Both the position numbers and the translations under genes were made by a program. Source: JBHJHP01 sp042219825 (GTDB taxonomy: Bacteria; Bacteroidota; Bacteroidia; Bacteroidales; UBA5342). Taken from it: a stretch of DNA of 64,000 bases. This document shows, piece after piece, positions 24,520-34,095 of this stretch. The DNA lies in assembly GCF_042219825.1 (NCBI RefSeq), contig NZ_JBHJHQ010000001.1, positions 682,001 through 746,000 of the forward strand, in the 5' to 3' direction. Under the pieces are notes generated by a model, which saw nothing but the letters and a program-made list of their open reading frames with translations, did no database searches and had not been told where the DNA came from. The stretch's first letter is position 1. Each line of letters opens with the position of its first letter.

Positions 24520-26988
24520 CTAAGCCTTTTCGTCCGATCCTGAATTATTATCTTCTTCTGATTCAATATACCCTTCACCATAGCCGTAACCGTAACCATA
24601 GCCGTAACCGTAACCATAGCCGTAGCCATAACCATAGCCGTAGCCATAACCACTACCATATCTTCTGCCATATACATATCTTCCATAGCGGTAAGTACTC
24701 TTTTTCACCAGAATATCATTCGCTATCACTGCAAGATTTGGAATTCCGTCTGCAGTAGCAGTTTCAAGATTATCTTTGAGCAACTGCTTAATAGTGTAAT
24801 TGTGTCTAACAATGAATAAATTGATATCTGTAAAATGAGCCAGAAGATAACCATCTGATACAATTCCTACCGGACTTGAGTCAATAATAATATAATCATA
24901 ATGCTTTTTAAGTTCATCCAATAATTCCCTGTTCTTTTCTGATCCGATTAATTCTCCCGGATTAGGAGGTACTGTTCCTGATACAATAACATCAAATGGT
25001 AACCCTTCAGGTTTCTGAATGATCTCATCAAGGGTTACTTTTCCTATAAGATAATTTGAGATCCCCGGAGTAGCATTGATGTCAAGATATTTTGCAATCC
25101 GGGGCTTTCTGAGGTCATATCCTAAAAGAACCGTCTTCTTCCCTGACAGACCATAAATACCGGCCATATTCAGCGACGTAAATGTTTTTCCTTCACCCGG
25201 CATGGATGAAGTCACCAGCATCATCATCTTACCTTCGCCCTGGACCATAAATTCCAGTCTGGTCCGGATCGTTCTGAATGCCTCAGAAACAGCCAGCTTA
25301 GGATATTTAACGGTAATAACTCTGGCCTGTTTCTTTGTATGCGGGATCATTCCTAACACAGGAACACTTGAGACCTTTTCAATATCATCCTTGCTTTGAA
25401 TACGTGTATTGAAATAATCCTTCAGAATGATGTACAAAAAGGGTAAACCAAGTCCCAATACGAGAGATATCAAAAAATTGATTCTCGATTTATTGGCATC
25501 AACCCGTGCCAGTACCATCGATTTATCCAGCACCAGGTTATCCGGTGTATTGGAAGCCTTTTGTATCTGTGCTTCGGAACGTTTCTGGAGCAGAAAAGTG
25601 TAATAACTGTCGTTCACTGTAAATGTACGTTCAATCCCCAACAAGGCACGTTCTGTAGCAGGTAAAATCTTAGCCTTATTTTTAACCTCTTCCAAACGTT
25701 CATCCACATCTTCTATGGCAATATTTGTTTTTTCTATCACATTATCAGTGGTCTCAATCAACGCTTCACGCACAGTTTCAATCTGCCTTGTTGTAGTCTC
25801 GGAAAGCGGGTTCTTATCCGTTAATAACAAACGTTTATTTTGCAATTCTGCAAATTGTTTTACCTGTTCCGTCAGCAGAGGTTCAGTTATTCCCATTGTA
25901 GAAGGCGAAACAATACTTCCGGTTGTTTCTTCACTTCTCAGATATTTAATCAGGTAATCATAATAACTATTCTGTAACAAAAGGTTTGCTCTTTGATCCT
26001 CTAGTTTGTTTGCCTGATCAATCAATAATTTAGCCTGAGCCGAAATATCCATTACCAGATTTTCAGATCGGAAATTTTGAAGCTTGGTTTCGGCTTTCGC
26101 CAATGAATCAGCAATGTCACGCAATTGTTTATCTATAAACGCAATGGTTCGAATCGCTTCCTGATTTTTCCGGGTCAGGTTATCATCAAGAAACTCTGCG
26201 GTTAATCCGTCCAGAAAATCCTGATCCCGTCTTGGATTTGGTCCGGTAAGTGAAACCTCCACAATTGTCGATTCATCCATCACATAGTCGATAGACATTC
26301 TGCTGTTAAACTCTTTAACAATACTTTGTTTCGTTCTGTAATGAAACTTAATATCAATAGGATTTTTATCTGAATAATAAACCGGATCTCTCGTAACAAT
26401 CAGTTTTATCCCCTTATGAACCAAAGGGATGCCGTATCTGCCTTCTATAGAAAAACCTTCAAAAAAGTCATTCCCGTCCGAGACAATTTTAAAGCGGTTA
26501 TTGTCAATATTTCTGAAATAGTAAATCAGATTTATTGCAGTTCCCGGAACCGAATCAAAATGAATAACTACCGGAGAATTTTTATACAACGGTACTTCTC
26601 TGAATGCATCCTTGGCATAATAGTCCACCGAAAGATCCAGTGAGTCCACGGCTTTTTCAATCAGTGAGAACGTTTGCAGAATAACCACCTGGTTATTCAC
26701 ATTGGTGTAACCTCCAAGACCATATCCCTGCATCACAGATTGTGCACCAATCAGGTTTGATTTTTTAAACTCTTCAATCAACACTGTGGATCCCACTTTA
26801 TAAGACGGGACAATCTTTTTATTGACAAAATAGGCTATACCGCCCGCGATAACCACACCTAAAACAAACAAATACCAGTTAGCAAGGATTTTAATAATCC
26901 ACTTTTTAATATTAATGCCTTCATCATCCTGTTCTATCTGCGGATAATATGGCTTATTATAACTATCTTCGGTAGATTTGTTCTTCAT
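24520..26988 (-). CDS. Wzc-like polysaccharide co-polymerase/tyrosine autokinase with Tyr-Gly tail
   Basis: This 822-residue protein has a Wzz-type periplasmic domain between two membrane segments (about 37-56 and 505-525), with long coiled coils at about 265-450. A cytoplasmic BY-kinase follows. VTSSMPGEGKTFTSLN is Walker A. TVLLGYDLRKP stands at Walker A', where the first Asp of the usual DxDxR is Gly. YDYIIIDSSPVGIVSD is Walker B. The tail is a run of Tyr-Gly pairs ending in an acidic stretch. It controls chain length and polymerisation through tyrosine autophosphorylation. It lies 1 bp downstream of the export gene. The Tyr-Gly run is coded by an 18-bp tandem repeat (24583-24654), so tail length may vary between strains. 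Confidence 0.92.
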   Translation of the reverse strand: MKNKSTEDSYNKPYYPQIEQDDEGINIKKWIIKILANWYLFVLGVVIAGGIAYFVNKKIVPSYKVGSTVLIEEFKKSNLIGAQSVMQGYGLGGYTNVNNQVVILQTFSLIEKAVDSLDLSVDYYAKDAFREVPLYKNSPVVIHFDSVPGTAINLIYYFRNIDNNRFKIVSDGNDFFEGFSIEGRYGIPLVHKGIKLIVTRDPVYYSDKNPIDIKFHYRTKQSIVKEFNSRMSIDYVMDESTIVEVSLTGPNPRRDQDFLDGLTAEFLDDNLTRKNQEAIRTIAFIDKQLRDIADSLAKAETKLQNFRSENLVMDISAQAKLLIDQANKLEDQRANLLLQNSYYDYLIKYLRSEETTGSIVSPSTMGITEPLLTEQVKQFAELQNKRLLLTDKNPLSETTTRQIETVREALIETTDNVIEKTNIAIEDVDERLEEVKNKAKILPATERALLGIERTFTVNDSYYTFLLQKRSEAQIQKASNTPDNLVLDKSMVLARVDANKSRINFLISLVLGLGLPFLYIILKDYFNTRIQSKDDIEKVSSVPVLGMIPHTKKQARVITVKYPKLAVSEAFRTIRTRLEFMVQGEGKMMMLVTSSMPGEGKTFTSLNMAGIYGLSGKKTVLLGYDLRKPRIAKYLDINATPGISNYLIGKVTLDEIIQKPEGLPFDVIVSGTVPPNPGELIGSEKNRELLDELKKHYDYIIIDSSPVGIVSDGYLLAHFTDINLFIVRHNYTIKQLLKDNLETATADGIPNLAVIANDILVKKSTYRYGRYVYGRRYGSGYGYGYGYGYGYGYGYGYGYGYGYGEGYIESEEDNNSGSDEKA
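24583..24654 (-). repeat. 18-bp tandem repeat coding the Tyr-Gly tail
   Basis: Four 18-bp units follow each other on the plus strand. Units one and two are identical (gccgtaaccgtaaccata). Units three and four differ from them at a few bases. Inside each unit a 6-bp period codes Tyr-Gly on the minus strand. Gain or loss of units keeps the frame and changes the number of tyrosines in the kinase tail. Confidence 0.9.
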
Positions 26989-26989
26989 A

Positions 26990-27790
26990 CTAATTCAATG
27001 GTACGTTTGCGTAACTTAAAACTAAGATTAAAAAGGATAGCGAAGAAGTGATCGTTGAAAAGAGATTCCCAAAATTATCGAACCGAAAGAACTGACCTCT
27101 CATTTTCTCCACATATATAACATCATTCGGCAGCACATAATAAAATTCTGAACCGATAATATCCTCAGATCTGAGATCAAATTCCCTTACAACCGTTTCA
27201 TCGCCAATATTCCGAATAATCTTTATTTGAGCTCTGTCACCATAGGTCCCTACATCTCCAGACATAGCCATGGCCTGAAAGATATTCATCTGTTCTTCAT
27301 ATATCTCGTATCTTCCGGGAGATTTAACATCGCCAATGATGCTGATGTACCTGTTCACCAATTTGACGGTAACTTTTGGCTGTTCCATCAGGTATTCATC
27401 CAGCACATCCATAATCTTCTTTCTAATCTCTCGGGTTGTCATACCCTCAACTTTTATTGTTCCTACATAAGGAAAATCAATGGTGCCGTCATCGTAAACC
27501 AGATAACTCAATAAAGATAATGTTCTACCAACCATTGAACCACCGGAGATTTGTCGTGAAGTGGAAAGAAATCCCTGCTCCTCTTCCATCAATGGCTCAA
27601 CATTTATATATAATTCATCACCGGGCTTAACAGTATAGTTTTCCGGTTTGTAATCTTCATATGATGGAATTTTTTTGTTGGGAGCCTGAAGATAGGTAAT
27701 CTGCTTTTTAGTGACGCAAGAGGAAATAGATATCATTGCAAACAGGAGCAGAACCAAACTGTGGCCTTTTCTGAAAATAAACTTTCCCAT
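26990..27790 (-). CDS. Wza-like polysaccharide export lipoprotein
   Basis: This 266-residue protein has a lipoprotein leader whose lipobox reads SISSC, with the modified Cys at about residue 25. YTVKPGDELYINVEPLMEEE begins the Poly_export domain. YLVYDDGTIDFPYVGTIKVE and YISIIGDVKSPGRYEIYEEQ (SLBB-type) follow. It ends with a hydrophobic segment (about 242-262), as in Wza, where the C-terminal helix crosses the outer membrane. It is the first gene of the locus and lies 1 bp before the kinase gene. Together they form the trans-envelope export channel. Confidence 0.9.
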   Translation of the reverse strand: MGKFIFRKGHSLVLLLFAMISISSCVTKKQITYLQAPNKKIPSYEDYKPENYTVKPGDELYINVEPLMEEEQGFLSTSRQISGGSMVGRTLSLLSYLVYDDGTIDFPYVGTIKVEGMTTREIRKKIMDVLDEYLMEQPKVTVKLVNRYISIIGDVKSPGRYEIYEEQMNIFQAMAMSGDVGTYGDRAQIKIIRNIGDETVVREFDLRSEDIIGSEFYYVLPNDVIYVEKMRGQFFRFDNFGNLFSTITSSLSFLILVLSYANVPLN

Positions 27791-28153
27791 TTATACTTTA
27801 TTTTTCTAACAGCTTTATCTTGCTATACAAGCAACAAAAATAACAAAATTTCACGTTTTACTGTGGAATAATAAAAGGTTTGTGTCAATAGTTTTACCCA
27901 GCATCAGCAAACCTCTTTTAAACAACAGATAAACAATTGATTAACATCTATCCAACAAGTTTTCAACATAGTATGTTAATAAGTATGTGATTTCTGCTTT
28001 ATGCCATTTATCAAATACATTGATCCATTTACTCCAAAACTCCCGATACCAAAGTTTTCAATCCCGCCAATCAACCAATCCGATACTAAATTATAAGCAG
28101 ATAATCTCCTATTGAGTCGTATTATTTGTTTATTTGTAAGCTAAATTTCAGCC
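27791..28153. other. Divergent intergenic region, start of the polysaccharide locus
   Basis: No gene is seen. On the minus strand a TATTTTTG box (27842 to 27835) fits the Bacteroidota -7 consensus about 45 bp ahead of the wza-like start. No good -33 box is seen at the right distance. An inverted repeat, aggtttg (27876-27882) and caaacct (27908-27914), lies further upstream. On the plus side no clear -7 box precedes menC. Confidence 0.4.
27835..27842 (-). promoter_or_regulatory. Possible -7 box for the polysaccharide locus
   Basis: TATTTTTG on the minus strand fits TAnnTTTG of the primary sigma factor of Bacteroidota. A matching TTTG at -33 is not seen, so support is weak. Confidence 0.3.
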
Positions 28154-29197
28154 ATGAAAGTCAGACTTCATAAACATACACTTGTTTTCCGCTTTCCGGC
28201 AGGAACGTCCCGCGGTGTTCTAAAAACTAAACCTGCCTGGCTTTTATTGTTTGAAGATGGAAATAAAAAAGGGATTGGTGAAATTTCACGGTTGCCGGGC
28301 TTAAGTTTTGATGAGAATTCTGAATTTGAAAACAGGCTTTATCGGGTTATTGAAGATATTAACTCAGGCAAAGACCTAAAGAGCATATTGAATAATCTCA
28401 TATATTGGCCTTCGATCCATTTTGCTGTTGAAACCGGTCTTAAAGATCTACGATCAGAATATCATGCGTTTGTTGACAATTGGTTCACTAAAGGGACAGA
28501 CGGCATCCCAATTAATGGATTGATATGGATGGGTGATAAAGCCTGGATGACAAGGCAAATAGATGATAAACTTTCAAAAGGTTTCCATTGCTTAAAAATG
28601 AAAATTGGTGCCATTGATATCAATACAGAACTGAATATTCTTAAAGATATAAGAAAACGATATTCTGCTGATAAACTTGAATTAAGGGTAGATGCAAATG
28701 GAGCGTTCCAGAAAGAAAAAGTGATGTTTATACTTGACAAACTGGCCGGCTTAAAAATTCATTCCATTGAACAACCTGTAAGATCCGGACAACCCGAACT
28801 GATGCAAAAAATCTGCGCCAACACCCCTGTGCCTGTGGCATTGGATGAAGAACTGATCGGAATTTTTGATTTTGAACAACAGCGGGAACTGCTTTCATAT
28901 ATTTCACCACAATACATTATATTAAAACCGGGTTTGCAGGGAGGTTTTGAAATTTGCGAAACATGGATGAATATTGCTGATCTTCTAAAAATAAAATACT
29001 GGATTACCTCCTCACTTGAGTCAAATATTGGTTTGAATGCAATTGCCCAATGGACATCAACTCTTGGTATCAGAATGCATCAGGGACTTGGAACTGGTAG
29101 TCTTTACGAAAATAATTTTGAATCACCACTTTATATCCGGAATGACAAACTTTGGTTTAACCCTAACCATGTTTCTGCCTTAAATTTGCCTAAGTGA
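28154..29197 (+). CDS. menC: o-Succinylbenzoate synthase MenC (enolase superfamily)
   Basis: This 347-residue protein begins with the Bacteroidota MenC pattern FRFPAGTSRGVLKTKPAWLL and has IGEISRLPGLSFDE. The muconate-lactonising-type barrel is complete. The KxK pair is LKMKIG (about K148, K150). The metal ligands are RVDANG (D180), SIEQP (E206) and ALDEEL (D231). The opposite lysine is ILKPG (K258). The reaction dehydrates SHCHC to o-succinylbenzoate in menaquinone synthesis. No other men gene is next to it. A dipeptide epimerase, from the same superfamily, is the main alternative, but the N-terminus speaks for MenC. Confidence 0.8.
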   Translation: MKVRLHKHTLVFRFPAGTSRGVLKTKPAWLLLFEDGNKKGIGEISRLPGLSFDENSEFENRLYRVIEDINSGKDLKSILNNLIYWPSIHFAVETGLKDLRSEYHAFVDNWFTKGTDGIPINGLIWMGDKAWMTRQIDDKLSKGFHCLKMKIGAIDINTELNILKDIRKRYSADKLELRVDANGAFQKEKVMFILDKLAGLKIHSIEQPVRSGQPELMQKICANTPVPVALDEELIGIFDFEQQRELLSYISPQYIILKPGLQGGFEICETWMNIADLLKIKYWITSSLESNIGLNAIAQWTSTLGIRMHQGLGTGSLYENNFESPLYIRNDKLWFNPNHVSALNLPK

Positions 29198-29332
29198 CAT
29201 ATACATTCTGACTCTCTTCTCTGCGATTAATATTAATCTTACAAACACAAAAAAACCAAACAAAAATACATATAACGTTAACTTATAATGCATATTTAGA
29301 TAAAATATTTTCTTTTATTGTAATTTTTGTAT

Positions 29333-29340
29333 TAATTTTG
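29333..29340 (+). promoter_or_regulatory. Possible -7 box upstream of the large repeat protein gene
   Basis: TAATTTTG fits TAnnTTTG and lies 62 bp ahead of the ATG at 29402. A second match, TAAATTTG, at 29388-29395 is so close to the ATG that it would give a nearly leaderless message. Either may be real. Confidence 0.25.
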
Positions 29341-29401
29341 TTTAAACTATATTTAACCAACTTAAGGGAACCATTCAGGTTAAACGTTAAATTTGCATTA
29401 T

Positions 29402-32400
29402 ATGAAAACATCACTACCTCTTTTAATTTCAATATTGTTGTTCATAAAATTATTTTCAACTAATGCCCAGAACTGTGATTCAGTAACAACTTTGTCGGGA
29501 ATTGTACCTTATGTGGTTGAAGGGAATCCTACAGCCTGTACATTAGGAGATAACCCGGGCTTTAAAATTGACGGTTACTATGAAGGAATATTCTATCTGC
29601 AGAGTGATTCTGCCACTTCTTTCTATAGCTGCAGCGATGAAAATGAATTTTCGTTCAACAATACCTGGATAAAAGTAAAAAAGACAGGCAATAACGAACA
29701 TCAGAGTTTCTCGTTTGAGACTTCACCCGGACTTTCTATTGAAAAAGTAATTGTTAAAGGTGGTTCTCTGAATAACTTAAAATCCACAGAAATAACTGAT
29801 GCCAACAGTGCGGCTAACATTTATGACTATTCAGGATTATCCATTTCTTCCGATACCGGATTACACGCTCCCATGAAAGCGGATTGTAAGTATTACGATA
29901 TCAGTCATATCGACTTTGTACTGTCTCAATCTGTTGATGTATCGCATACTGCAACTTATAGTTGTGTAAGTGAAAAGACATGGACGATTGACGAAGAGGC
30001 TGTACAGGATACAATACTAACATTTCCCGGTGGATCATATGCACCTGCGTTTATTACAACTGCCACTCAAACAGGTATTTCAAGTAAATTATGCGAAATT
30101 TCAGGAGAGATATTGGTGCACAATACCTTACAGATGGCATTAACAATTGATTCATTATTACCCATTGCTGAAGGCATAAGTATAACGAGTATCACATATA
30201 ACAGGGTTGTACCATGTATTCTTAAACCCGATGAAAGTATTCATTGTACATATACTGCATCGGTATCAGAAAACGTACCGGAAGAAATCGGGTTCAAAGT
30301 TTTTGGCCAGGCCCCTGTAAATCAGGAGCAAACACAAACCACGCTTATTCCATCAGAAAATTCTGAGATTCTGAACGATACGGTTACGGTCTACAGAAAT
30401 GGACAATTTCTTGGACGCATTTCAGATAGTTTCTCCTGGACAAATTCGGACAACTATACCTATCATGAACAGGAGTCATCAGTTTACAAATCTTCAACAG
30501 CAATTATTTCCGAGACAGGAGATACGGATACTGATTCTGTATTAATATTGGTAAGCATACCTGAGATTAAAGTTGTAACCAGCACATCCTTTGAACGAAC
30601 AAATCATTGGTCAATCCAAAAAACAGTGTCTGAAGATACACTCGAAATGATTACCGGTGCCTCTGAAGAAGTAAGCTATACTGTTTCTGTTAAGAAAGAT
30701 TCTGCCACACTAGGCTATCTTGTTGAAGGCTTAATTACGGTTGTTAATCCGCTTAAAGAAAGTAACCTGACAGGACAACTTATGGCATCCATTGATGGCA
30801 CTGATGCTGAAATAGTTGGCATATCCAATAATAACTCATTTATAGTTAACCCTGATCAGACGAAAGTATTTCCTTTTACTTTAAGGCTTGACAAAGAGCC
30901 GGATAATCCTATATTATCTGTAAGATTAATATCAGGTGGTATCACTTATGGTAAAGAAAATGCCATAACCTTACCGCAAAACATGTTGATGGTATCAGAG
31001 GTTAATGACATTATAAATGTCACAGACAGTTATGCCAACATGGCCTGGTACAATGTTTCGGAAGATTCTGAATGGACGTACACCCGTACTATCAGCGAAG
31101 AGCTCCTGGGTGATGCTCAGGTTTCTAGAGGAATACTTACATTTGATGTTGACAACACAGCAACCATTGCAGAAACAGGACAGAGCGACGATGCGACTGT
31201 TAATGTAACCTATTATTCTCCTGTAGTTGAACAAACTACAGTAACTTCGTTCAACAGGGATTCTGAATGGGATTTAACGGTAACTTCAGATCCTGAGGTG
31301 AATCAGTTCCCTTCGGATCAGACAGATGTTACATATACAATTAAAGCTGATAAGAATTATACGGATAGTAAATTTCAGGTAACAGGCACTGTATCCATTT
31401 TAAATCCTTCAGAAACAGAACCAATGACTATGATCGTATCAGATATTTTTAATGGTTCCGAAGTTGAATTTAATGAAATTGCACCTGGAGATACAATTGT
31501 TTTACAACCAGGAGAAACCATTGATCTGACATATACATATACATCTGATCAGAAGCCTATCGATCAGCAAAACAGTGTAATTATAGAAATTAATGACCAA
31601 AAGATTTCTGATGTTTTAAAACAAACACTTAATGAAGAGGATGCAATAATATCTGAGACAAACGGTTCCGTTACTATCAGTGACACATTTGGCGCAATAA
31701 CAGAAGAACCTATAAGTGAGAGTACTCTGATGACAGTTACGCGTAGCTTTGACACTCCTGTTTTGAGTGAATCAAATTATATTGATGGCAAACAGAGCAG
31801 TTCTGTCACAGATACATTTACCATGAATGAATATAACATATCCAGTGAAGTAACAACCACTGTCAATTATTATATTCCTACCATGTCAAAAACTGTTGCG
31901 ACTGATAAAATACTCTCTTATGACTGGACGATTAATAAATCAGCTTCGGTAGATGAGTTAAACCTGATGGCAGGTGAAGAATCAGCTATAGATTATAAGA
32001 TTGAGGTCGATAAAACCGGATCAATGACCTATTATGCCATAAAAGGTACCGTATATATTACCAATACCAATCCTGATGATTATCTGTTTGTAACCGTGAT
32101 GGAACAGGTTAATGGAAGCCAGGTTATGCTCGAGGGTGCTAACATGTATGGTTACGCTACCATTCCACCAGCCAGCACAAACGAATTCACCTATACATTA
32201 ACTTCCCAGGAAAAACCGGTTGATGGAATGGCCATTACATTCATGGCAAATGCGTATACTGATCAGATAAAATCTGTTGCATATAGTTTTAATACAATTA
32301 ATAACATCACAGCTATAGAGAATGATAGCGTAACTGTGACAGATTCATATGGCAATATGGTTTGGAATAATGTGGATACATCTGCAGTTTTTACATACAG

Positions 32401-33925
32401 CAGACCGGTTTACACGTATGATCTCATTCAGTCCGATTTTATGAATGGTATTTACAATTATACATTGCCTAATACCGCAAAAATTATTGAAGTCAACAAG
32501 TCGGCTTCCGCAAGTGTAAAAATTAACTGCTACGCACCGGTTGTTTCACAGAATACCTTTGGAACATTCGAAAGAAGCTGTAACTGGAATGTGAGAAAGA
32601 CAAGTGATTCCACAAATTACACGGTCATAGAGGGTGAAACCATTGATATTCCGTTTGAAGTTACTGTAGACGCGACAGTCAATGATGATAATTACAGCAT
32701 GAACGGAACAATTAATATCTATAATCCTCACCCTACAGAAATGATGTCAGTGGAATTATCTGATTTATTTAATTATGAACAGATCCCGCTCGAACAATCA
32801 GTCATTCAGATAGATCCGGGATCGACAAAAAGCATCAGTTTGAGTCTTTTATTAAACAAGGCACAGAATGGATATAACAGTGTTATAGCGCAGTTGAACG
32901 GAATTTCTTTTACCTCTCTTCAAAACGTAACATTTAATGCGCCAACTGATATTAAAAACGGTACAGTTACCATTTTTGACAACATGCTTGAATCGCCACT
33001 TGGAGACGTGACATACAGCGATCAGCTCCCTGTATATTTTAATTATGTCATTTCAAAAGGACCGGACTTCTCAGGTGAAACTGAATCAATACAAAATACA
33101 GTTACCATATCTGGTGATAATGATGCAATTATAACAACTTCTACCTGTGAAGTTTTAATTACGGTTGAACCGGATAATGGAACTGATCCCGAACCGGATC
33201 CTGATCCGAAACCAACCGGAGCAGGCTGTACCTTAACACCCGGATACTGGAAAACGCATTCATCAGAATCGGGTAAATATGATATAAAATGGACCAATTT
33301 ACCTGATCTGGACCAGGATGGAAGCAATGAATATGAAAAAGAAATATTCTACACAAGTGACATGACTTACCTTGAAGTCATCTCCAGTCCTACAGTCAGC
33401 AGCTGTTATATAATACTGGGTCGTGCATTTGGCGCTGCATATTTAAATATACTGGCAGGCTCAGATCCTTCCGCTGTTACAGATGAAATTTCGCAGGCTA
33501 TGGAATTATTATCGGGTTATAACATAGAAACTGCAGAAGAAGCAAGGGAAATATTTTTATCCGTTGCCTCAACACTCGACAAATACAATAATGGTATTAT
33601 TGGTCCGGGGCACTGCGATGATACTGACCGCAACAGCACTTCAACTGCTGAAGAAATTTCGGATCAGAGTGTAAATCTCTGTACTTACCCAAATCCATCG
33701 GAAGGAGAAGTATATTTCAATATTAACCTGACCGAAAGTTCACACGTAAGGCTTGAAGTATATGATTCACTTGGCAATCTGCTGGATGTACTTTTTGATT
33801 CATACATCGAGACAGATGATATCAGAAACATAGAAATTCCGTTCTTTAAAGAAACTTCACGCATATATTTCTATAGACTGATAGTAAATGGTGAGGTTTA
33901 TAACGGCTCTCTTTTACCACAATAA
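29402..33925 (+). CDS. Large secreted repeat protein with type IX sorting tail
   Basis: I chose the ATG at 29402, giving 1507 residues. A TTG codon nine bases earlier is in frame but less likely. A signal peptide ends at about STNA, before QNCDS. After a head domain come about five related units of roughly 200 residues. Each has a VTDSYGNM/SDTFG-like start, a strand ending TYYSPVV or CYAPVV, and an Ig-like part with GTVxIxNP. Near residue 1275 a proline-acidic linker leads to GCTLTPGYWKTHS and a domain of about 160 residues, ending GPGHC. The last 80 residues (CTYPNPSEGEVYF onward) are a T9SS C-terminal sorting domain. It is therefore probably attached to the cell surface. Its function is unknown; adhesion or a surface layer is a guess. 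Confidence 0.85.
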   Translation: MKTSLPLLISILLFIKLFSTNAQNCDSVTTLSGIVPYVVEGNPTACTLGDNPGFKIDGYYEGIFYLQSDSATSFYSCSDENEFSFNNTWIKVKKTGNNEHQSFSFETSPGLSIEKVIVKGGSLNNLKSTEITDANSAANIYDYSGLSISSDTGLHAPMKADCKYYDISHIDFVLSQSVDVSHTATYSCVSEKTWTIDEEAVQDTILTFPGGSYAPAFITTATQTGISSKLCEISGEILVHNTLQMALTIDSLLPIAEGISITSITYNRVVPCILKPDESIHCTYTASVSENVPEEIGFKVFGQAPVNQEQTQTTLIPSENSEILNDTVTVYRNGQFLGRISDSFSWTNSDNYTYHEQESSVYKSSTAIISETGDTDTDSVLILVSIPEIKVVTSTSFERTNHWSIQKTVSEDTLEMITGASEEVSYTVSVKKDSATLGYLVEGLITVVNPLKESNLTGQLMASIDGTDAEIVGISNNNSFIVNPDQTKVFPFTLRLDKEPDNPILSVRLISGGITYGKENAITLPQNMLMVSEVNDIINVTDSYANMAWYNVSEDSEWTYTRTISEELLGDAQVSRGILTFDVDNTATIAETGQSDDATVNVTYYSPVVEQTTVTSFNRDSEWDLTVTSDPEVNQFPSDQTDVTYTIKADKNYTDSKFQVTGTVSILNPSETEPMTMIVSDIFNGSEVEFNEIAPGDTIVLQPGETIDLTYTYTSDQKPIDQQNSVIIEINDQKISDVLKQTLNEEDAIISETNGSVTISDTFGAITEEPISESTLMTVTRSFDTPVLSESNYIDGKQSSSVTDTFTMNEYNISSEVTTTVNYYIPTMSKTVATDKILSYDWTINKSASVDELNLMAGEESAIDYKIEVDKTGSMTYYAIKGTVYITNTNPDDYLFVTVMEQVNGSQVMLEGANMYGYATIPPASTNEFTYTLTSQEKPVDGMAITFMANAYTDQIKSVAYSFNTINNITAIENDSVTVTDSYGNMVWNNVDTSAVFTYSRPVYTYDLIQSDFMNGIYNYTLPNTAKIIEVNKSASASVKINCYAPVVSQNTFGTFERSCNWNVRKTSDSTNYTVIEGETIDIPFEVTVDATVNDDNYSMNGTINIYNPHPTEMMSVELSDLFNYEQIPLEQSVIQIDPGSTKSISLSLLLNKAQNGYNSVIAQLNGISFTSLQNVTFNAPTDIKNGTVTIFDNMLESPLGDVTYSDQLPVYFNYVISKGPDFSGETESIQNTVTISGDNDAIITTSTCEVLITVEPDNGTDPEPDPDPKPTGAGCTLTPGYWKTHSSESGKYDIKWTNLPDLDQDGSNEYEKEIFYTSDMTYLEVISSPTVSSCYIILGRAFGAAYLNILAGSDPSAVTDEISQAMELLSGYNIETAEEAREIFLSVASTLDKYNNGIIGPGHCDDTDRNSTSTAEEISDQSVNLCTYPNPSEGEVYFNINLTESSHVRLEVYDSLGNLLDVLFDSYIETDDIRNIEIPFFKETSRIYFYRLIVNGEVYNGSLLPQ

Positions 33926-33964
33926 ATACATTGATTTTAAAAATTAGTTGCATTAATTCTGAAG

Positions 33965-34003
33965 CCCATTCACCGCAATAAAGGTGGGTGGGTTTCTGAT
34001 TTT
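33965..34003 (+). terminator. Intrinsic terminator after the large repeat protein gene
   Basis: A 10-bp stem (cccattcacc at 33965-33974, ggtgggtggg at 33983-33992, two G-U pairs) has an 8-nt loop and is followed by a T-rich stretch. It stands 40 bp after the stop codon. Confidence 0.6.
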
Positions 34004-34079
34004 ATATAATACGGGGAGATATGAATTGTGGGTATTAGGTTGTTTTAATCAACAGAGTAATTCAAACATAAAAATCATG

Positions 34080-34087
34080 TATATTTG
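34080..34087 (+). promoter_or_regulatory. -7 box for the M16 peptidase gene
   Basis: TATATTTG fits the TAnnTTTG consensus and ends 8 bp before the ATG at 34096. It implies a very short 5' leader. Confidence 0.35.
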
Positions 34088-34095
34088 CGCCACTT

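Noticed and set aside
29275..29290. ACGTTAAC(A/T)TATAATG shared by the region ahead of the large repeat protein and 54340-54355
   Set aside because: Only two copies, in opposite orientation relative to the downstream genes, at different distances and in AT-rich DNA; chance is likely.
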